From the IMG/VR virus record IMGVR_UViG_3300017783_000054, positions 1-43,758 of that record: a stretch of DNA of 43,758 nucleotides; one strand, 5' to 3'. Below the pieces are notes generated by a model. The model did not search any database. It saw only the letters and a program-made list of their open reading frames with translations, and was not told the DNA's origin. This DNA is from a virus. A program made the translations under genes and the position numbers. The first letter of the stretch is position 1. The number at the start of each line of letters is the position of its first letter. This document shows positions 41,796-43,758 of the stretch, in pieces.

Positions 41796-41802
41796 TATTT
41801 AG
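41796..41802 (-). promoter_or_regulatory. late promoter CTAAATA
   Basis: Ends 22 nt before the gp26-like ATG at 41773. Confidence 0.75.
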
Positions 41803-41828
41803 TAAAAATCTATAGGGGTCAAAATTTT

Positions 41829-41847
41829 GGCGGAGTTTTTTTCCGCC
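41829..41847. repeat. repeated GGCGGA hairpin, copy 2
   Basis: The same 19-nt core as at 31457-31475, with similar flanks (A-run, T-run). It lies between gp54 and gp26 and 26 nt upstream of the late promoter. The T-tract (41849..41854) again follows the stem on the plus strand. Confidence 0.75.
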
Positions 41848-41866
41848 CTTTTTTGGAATAAAAAAG

Positions 41867-42730
41867 TCAATTTCGATCTCGGTTTCGTTTCCTTCTCTCC
41901 CTCCTATTTCTCTTAGACTTATTAGATCTAGGTCCTTTGTTTTTATTGTTTGACTTACGCTGACTACGTGTTCGGTCCTTTATTTTCTTATTCTTTTTGG
42001 TCTTCCCACCAAATTTAGGATCAGCATAGAATCTATAGCGTTCATATGCAAAGGTAACATCCAATGTTACTAGTTCACCAGGGTTATTAGTGAACTGTAA
42101 GGTGCCAACAGATTTAGGGAACACATTATACATGTGCCACATACCTACAACTTTGTTGTACTTAGGCCATGACCTTTCATCACCACCTGCACGCTCATAT
42201 ACTTTCCTGTCTGCAGGAATTATATCTCTTTGACTTCCACGTTCAAACTTATAGATGAAGAATAATGGAGCAACATACTCATTATAGTAATCAACATACT
42301 GGTTGGCATCGTTTGCCATGATGGACATCCATCTTTCAAACACCAATAGGTTGACGTATGATCTAGGAATCAAAAACTGTACACTGATCTCAGAGAATGT
42401 ACTACCAGTTGCATAACTAATCTCAGATCCGACTGCTCGGTATGAACCAGTCGTAACTTGTTTTGTTGGTGTATTGACCTCGTTTGCATACAGAGAAAAG
42501 ATTCTCATGTGATCAATATACTTATCCTTGAACAAACCCCCATGCAATCCACCTTGACCAAGACCACCCGATAGTGCTCTAGGATAGGTCATTTGAAAAT
42601 GCCAGAGTTGTGAAGTAGATACTCCATACTTCTCAGGTCCCATGACATGGGACATAAAGTTCTGTAGAGATCCACCAAGTGTAGACTCTGCTGCTTCAGC
42701 TGATGATCTAAATCGATTTATCTGTGGCAT
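41867..42730 (-). CDS. gp54-like tail tube initiator with polybasic C-terminal tail
   Basis: 287 residues. About 40-240 carry the tail-tube fold: SEISVQFLIPRSYVNLLVFERWM and GTLQFTNNPGELVTLDVTFAYE, closely resembling the end of the T4 gp54 tube domain (TTFDVTFAYR). gp54 starts polymerisation of the tail tube on the baseplate. The final 45 residues (about 243-287) hold 24 Lys/Arg and almost no hydrophobic residues, a tail similar in composition to that on gp27. The ATG shares a base with the gp4 stop (TAATG). Confidence 0.75.
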   Translation of the reverse strand: MPQINRFRSSAEAAESTLGGSLQNFMSHVMGPEKYGVSTSQLWHFQMTYPRALSGGLGQGGLHGGLFKDKYIDHMRIFSLYANEVNTPTKQVTTGSYRAVGSEISYATGSTFSEISVQFLIPRSYVNLLVFERWMSIMANDANQYVDYYNEYVAPLFFIYKFERGSQRDIIPADRKVYERAGGDERSWPKYNKVVGMWHMYNVFPKSVGTLQFTNNPGELVTLDVTFAYERYRFYADPKFGGKTKKNKKIKDRTRSQRKSNNKNKGPRSNKSKRNRRERRKRNRDRN

Positions 42731-43152
42731 TAGACTTTGAGCTCCTTCTCAGTTATCAACATAAACTCCATGGAATTATCATTACAAAATTCTCGTGCTG
42801 CTTTCCACTTTGCTTGATTGACAGCGTAAGTTACAACTTCATTGATATATCTTTTGGTATGTCTTTTTTGTGTCTTAGGTTCTTGCGTTTGATAAAACGG
42901 TTTTACCTCAACCACATACTTACCACGTCCTTTTATTTTCACATAAAAATCTGGAAAATATCTGTGCTTCCTTCCATCAGCAGGTGATGTGTATGGAATA
43001 AAAAACTCTTCACTGCCCCATTCTAGGACTGACGGTGTAATATCACACCATTTCATAAACTTATATTCCCAAGATGATCTATAAACAATGTTTGTTGTAT
43101 CACCTTTATACTTCATCGGAAAAGACGGTCGGTACTTTCCCTGGTATCTCAT
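42730..43152 (-). CDS. gp4-like head completion nuclease
   Basis: 140 residues from ATG 43152. Y-KGDTTNIVYRSSWEYKFMKW near the N-terminus and HRYFPDFYVK...KYVVEVKP are the gp4 landmarks; D68, E82 and K84 form a PD-ExK nuclease signature. In T4, gp4 completes the packaged head before tail joining. A longer frame from 43167 exists, but the late promoter at 43178-43184 would then leave almost no leader; 43152 gives the usual 25-nt spacing. gp4 next to a tail gene follows T4 gene order. Confidence 0.85.
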   Translation of the reverse strand: MRYQGKYRPSFPMKYKGDTTNIVYRSSWEYKFMKWCDITPSVLEWGSEEFFIPYTSPADGRKHRYFPDFYVKIKGRGKYVVEVKPFYQTQEPKTQKRHTKRYINEVVTYAVNQAKWKAAREFCNDNSMEFMLITEKELKV

Positions 43153-43154
43153 CA

Positions 43155-43161
43155 CTAAATA
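43155..43161 (+). promoter_or_regulatory. late promoter CTAAATA (rightward)
   Basis: Ends 31 nt before the gp48-like ATG at 43193. It faces the leftward promoter at 43178-43184 as an inverted repeat, CTAAATA-N16-TATTTAG. Confidence 0.65.
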
Positions 43162-43177
43162 GTACATAGACTGAAAG

Positions 43178-43184
43178 TATTTAG
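43178..43184 (-). promoter_or_regulatory. late promoter CTAAATA (leftward)
   Basis: Ends 25 nt before the gp4 ATG at 43152. It supports 43152 rather than 43167 as the gp4 start. Confidence 0.65.
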
Positions 43185-43192
43185 GTTCTCAC

Positions 43193-43758
43193 ATGGCTAA
43201 TCTAATATATCCTGTTGGCGTGCCTGTGCCTGGTGACTTTGATGATTATAATGAGGACTCGCCTACTGGTGCAGTCGATTACTTGAGGATTCGTAGATTT
43301 CGTGATAAGAAAGCAACCAATGCTAAGAACAAAGGTTTCTTTTATAACAGGGCAGGTGGTTATCAAGGAGGAAGGAAACAAAATGGTACTATTTGCTTCT
43401 TAGCATGTCCTCCTGACATCAAAACAAATTATGTAAGTAAATATAGTGAGGTCAAGTTTGGTGCTGTAGGTATGGCTGCTGCTGGAATGTTAGCAGAAGG
43501 TTCTAATTTGACTACCGAGAGTGCTACAGCATCTTTGCAGAAGTTGGCAGGAGATCAACTACCTCAGACTGTCCTGGATACCATCTCAAAAGGAACCCAG
43601 GCCGTTGGTAATGCACTTGGATCACAATTTAGTGGCGGAGCTAACGACTTACTTGCAGTCTCTCAAGGTAAAATCTTCAACCCATATGAAGAGAATATAT
43701 TTCAAGGTATGTCATTTAGATCGCATACATTCTCATTCAAAATGGTAGCACGAAGTGA
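43193..43758 (+). CDS. gp48-like baseplate tail tube cap protein, partial
   Basis: The only real plus-strand gene. It opens MANLIYPVGVPVPGDFDDYN and remains open to the window end (188 codons). DYLRIRRFRDKK, then a helical Ala/Gly/Ser region, and NPYEENIFQGMSFRSHTFSF (about residues 163-182) resemble gp48/tail-tube-cap proteins of T4-like cyanophages. gp48 joins the tape/hub to the tail tube. It diverges from gp4 with two late promoters between them. The C-terminal tube domain lies outside the window. Confidence 0.7.
   Translation, partial: MANLIYPVGVPVPGDFDDYNEDSPTGAVDYLRIRRFRDKKATNAKNKGFFYNRAGGYQGGRKQNGTICFLACPPDIKTNYVSKYSEVKFGAVGMAAAGMLAEGSNLTTESATASLQKLAGDQLPQTVLDTISKGTQAVGNALGSQFSGGANDLLAVSQGKIFNPYEENIFQGMSFRSHTFSFKMVARS

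Noticed and set aside
1-43758. tRNA genes, CRISPR arrays, insertion sequences or phage attachment sites
   Set aside because: No cloverleaf-like stretch, regularly spaced direct repeats, transposase or integrase was recognised; almost all sequence is accounted for by tightly packed genes.

Overview
The window is a piece of a T4-like myovirus genome that infects marine picocyanobacteria (a cyanomyovirus of Synechococcus or Prochlorococcus). Two kinds of evidence agree. One is T4-type baseplate and hub genes (gp4, gp5, gp26, gp27, gp48 and gp54-like). The other is a set of host-derived auxiliary metabolic genes typical of cyanophages: petE plastocyanin, gnd, talC, cp12 and cpeT. Nearly everything is on the minus strand, genes are packed end to end with ATGA or TGATG overlaps, and no tRNA, rRNA, CRISPR array or insertion sequence was seen.

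Layout from left to right (minus-strand transcription runs right to left). 1-1.7 kb: an SF2 helicase followed by a PD-(D/E)XK-like nuclease that runs off the edge. 1.7-3.0 kb: a small-gene operon with a candidate promoter at its head and a clear terminator at its tail. 3.0-7.5 kb: two tail-fibre-type genes, a large Fe-S/U32-like protein fused to a methyltransferase, small membrane proteins and an exported HEGWH metalloprotease-like protein. 7.5-9.1 kb: gnd and petE. 9.2-12.6 kb: four consecutive 2OG-Fe(II) oxygenase-like genes and a coiled-coil protein. 12.6-25.4 kb: virion structural and adhesin genes, five of which share an AQRP-type module but carry different C-terminal heads. 25.4-27.1 kb: a tryptophan-halogenase-like flavoprotein and talC. 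27.3-28.9 kb: seven small conserved genes. 28.9-43.8 kb: the baseplate/hub region (gp5, gp27, two giant hydrolase-bearing tail proteins, gp26, gp54, gp4), interrupted by cp12-cpeT between gp27 and gp5, and ending with gp48 on the plus strand.

How it works together. The PPP/Calvin-cycle genes (gnd, talC, cp12) fit the known cyanophage strategy of blocking carbon fixation and driving the pentose phosphate pathway for NADPH and ribose. petE and cpeT would maintain photosynthetic electron flow and pigment. The structural genes build the baseplate, cell-puncturing hub and host-recognition fibres.

Regulation is unusually legible. Ten late promoters (CTAAATA/ATAAATA) sit 22-31 nt before structural-gene starts, plus cp12. 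Four consensus sigma70-like promoters (TTGACA-N17-TAnnnT type) sit 21-30 nt before non-structural genes. Several promoters contain the stop codon of the preceding gene. The most unusual items are the lysine/arginine-only tails on gp27 and gp54, three cell-wall-degrading domains carried by two paralogous tail proteins while gp5 lacks its lysozyme, the U32-methyltransferase fusion, and a terminator whose loop is the -35 box of the next promoter.
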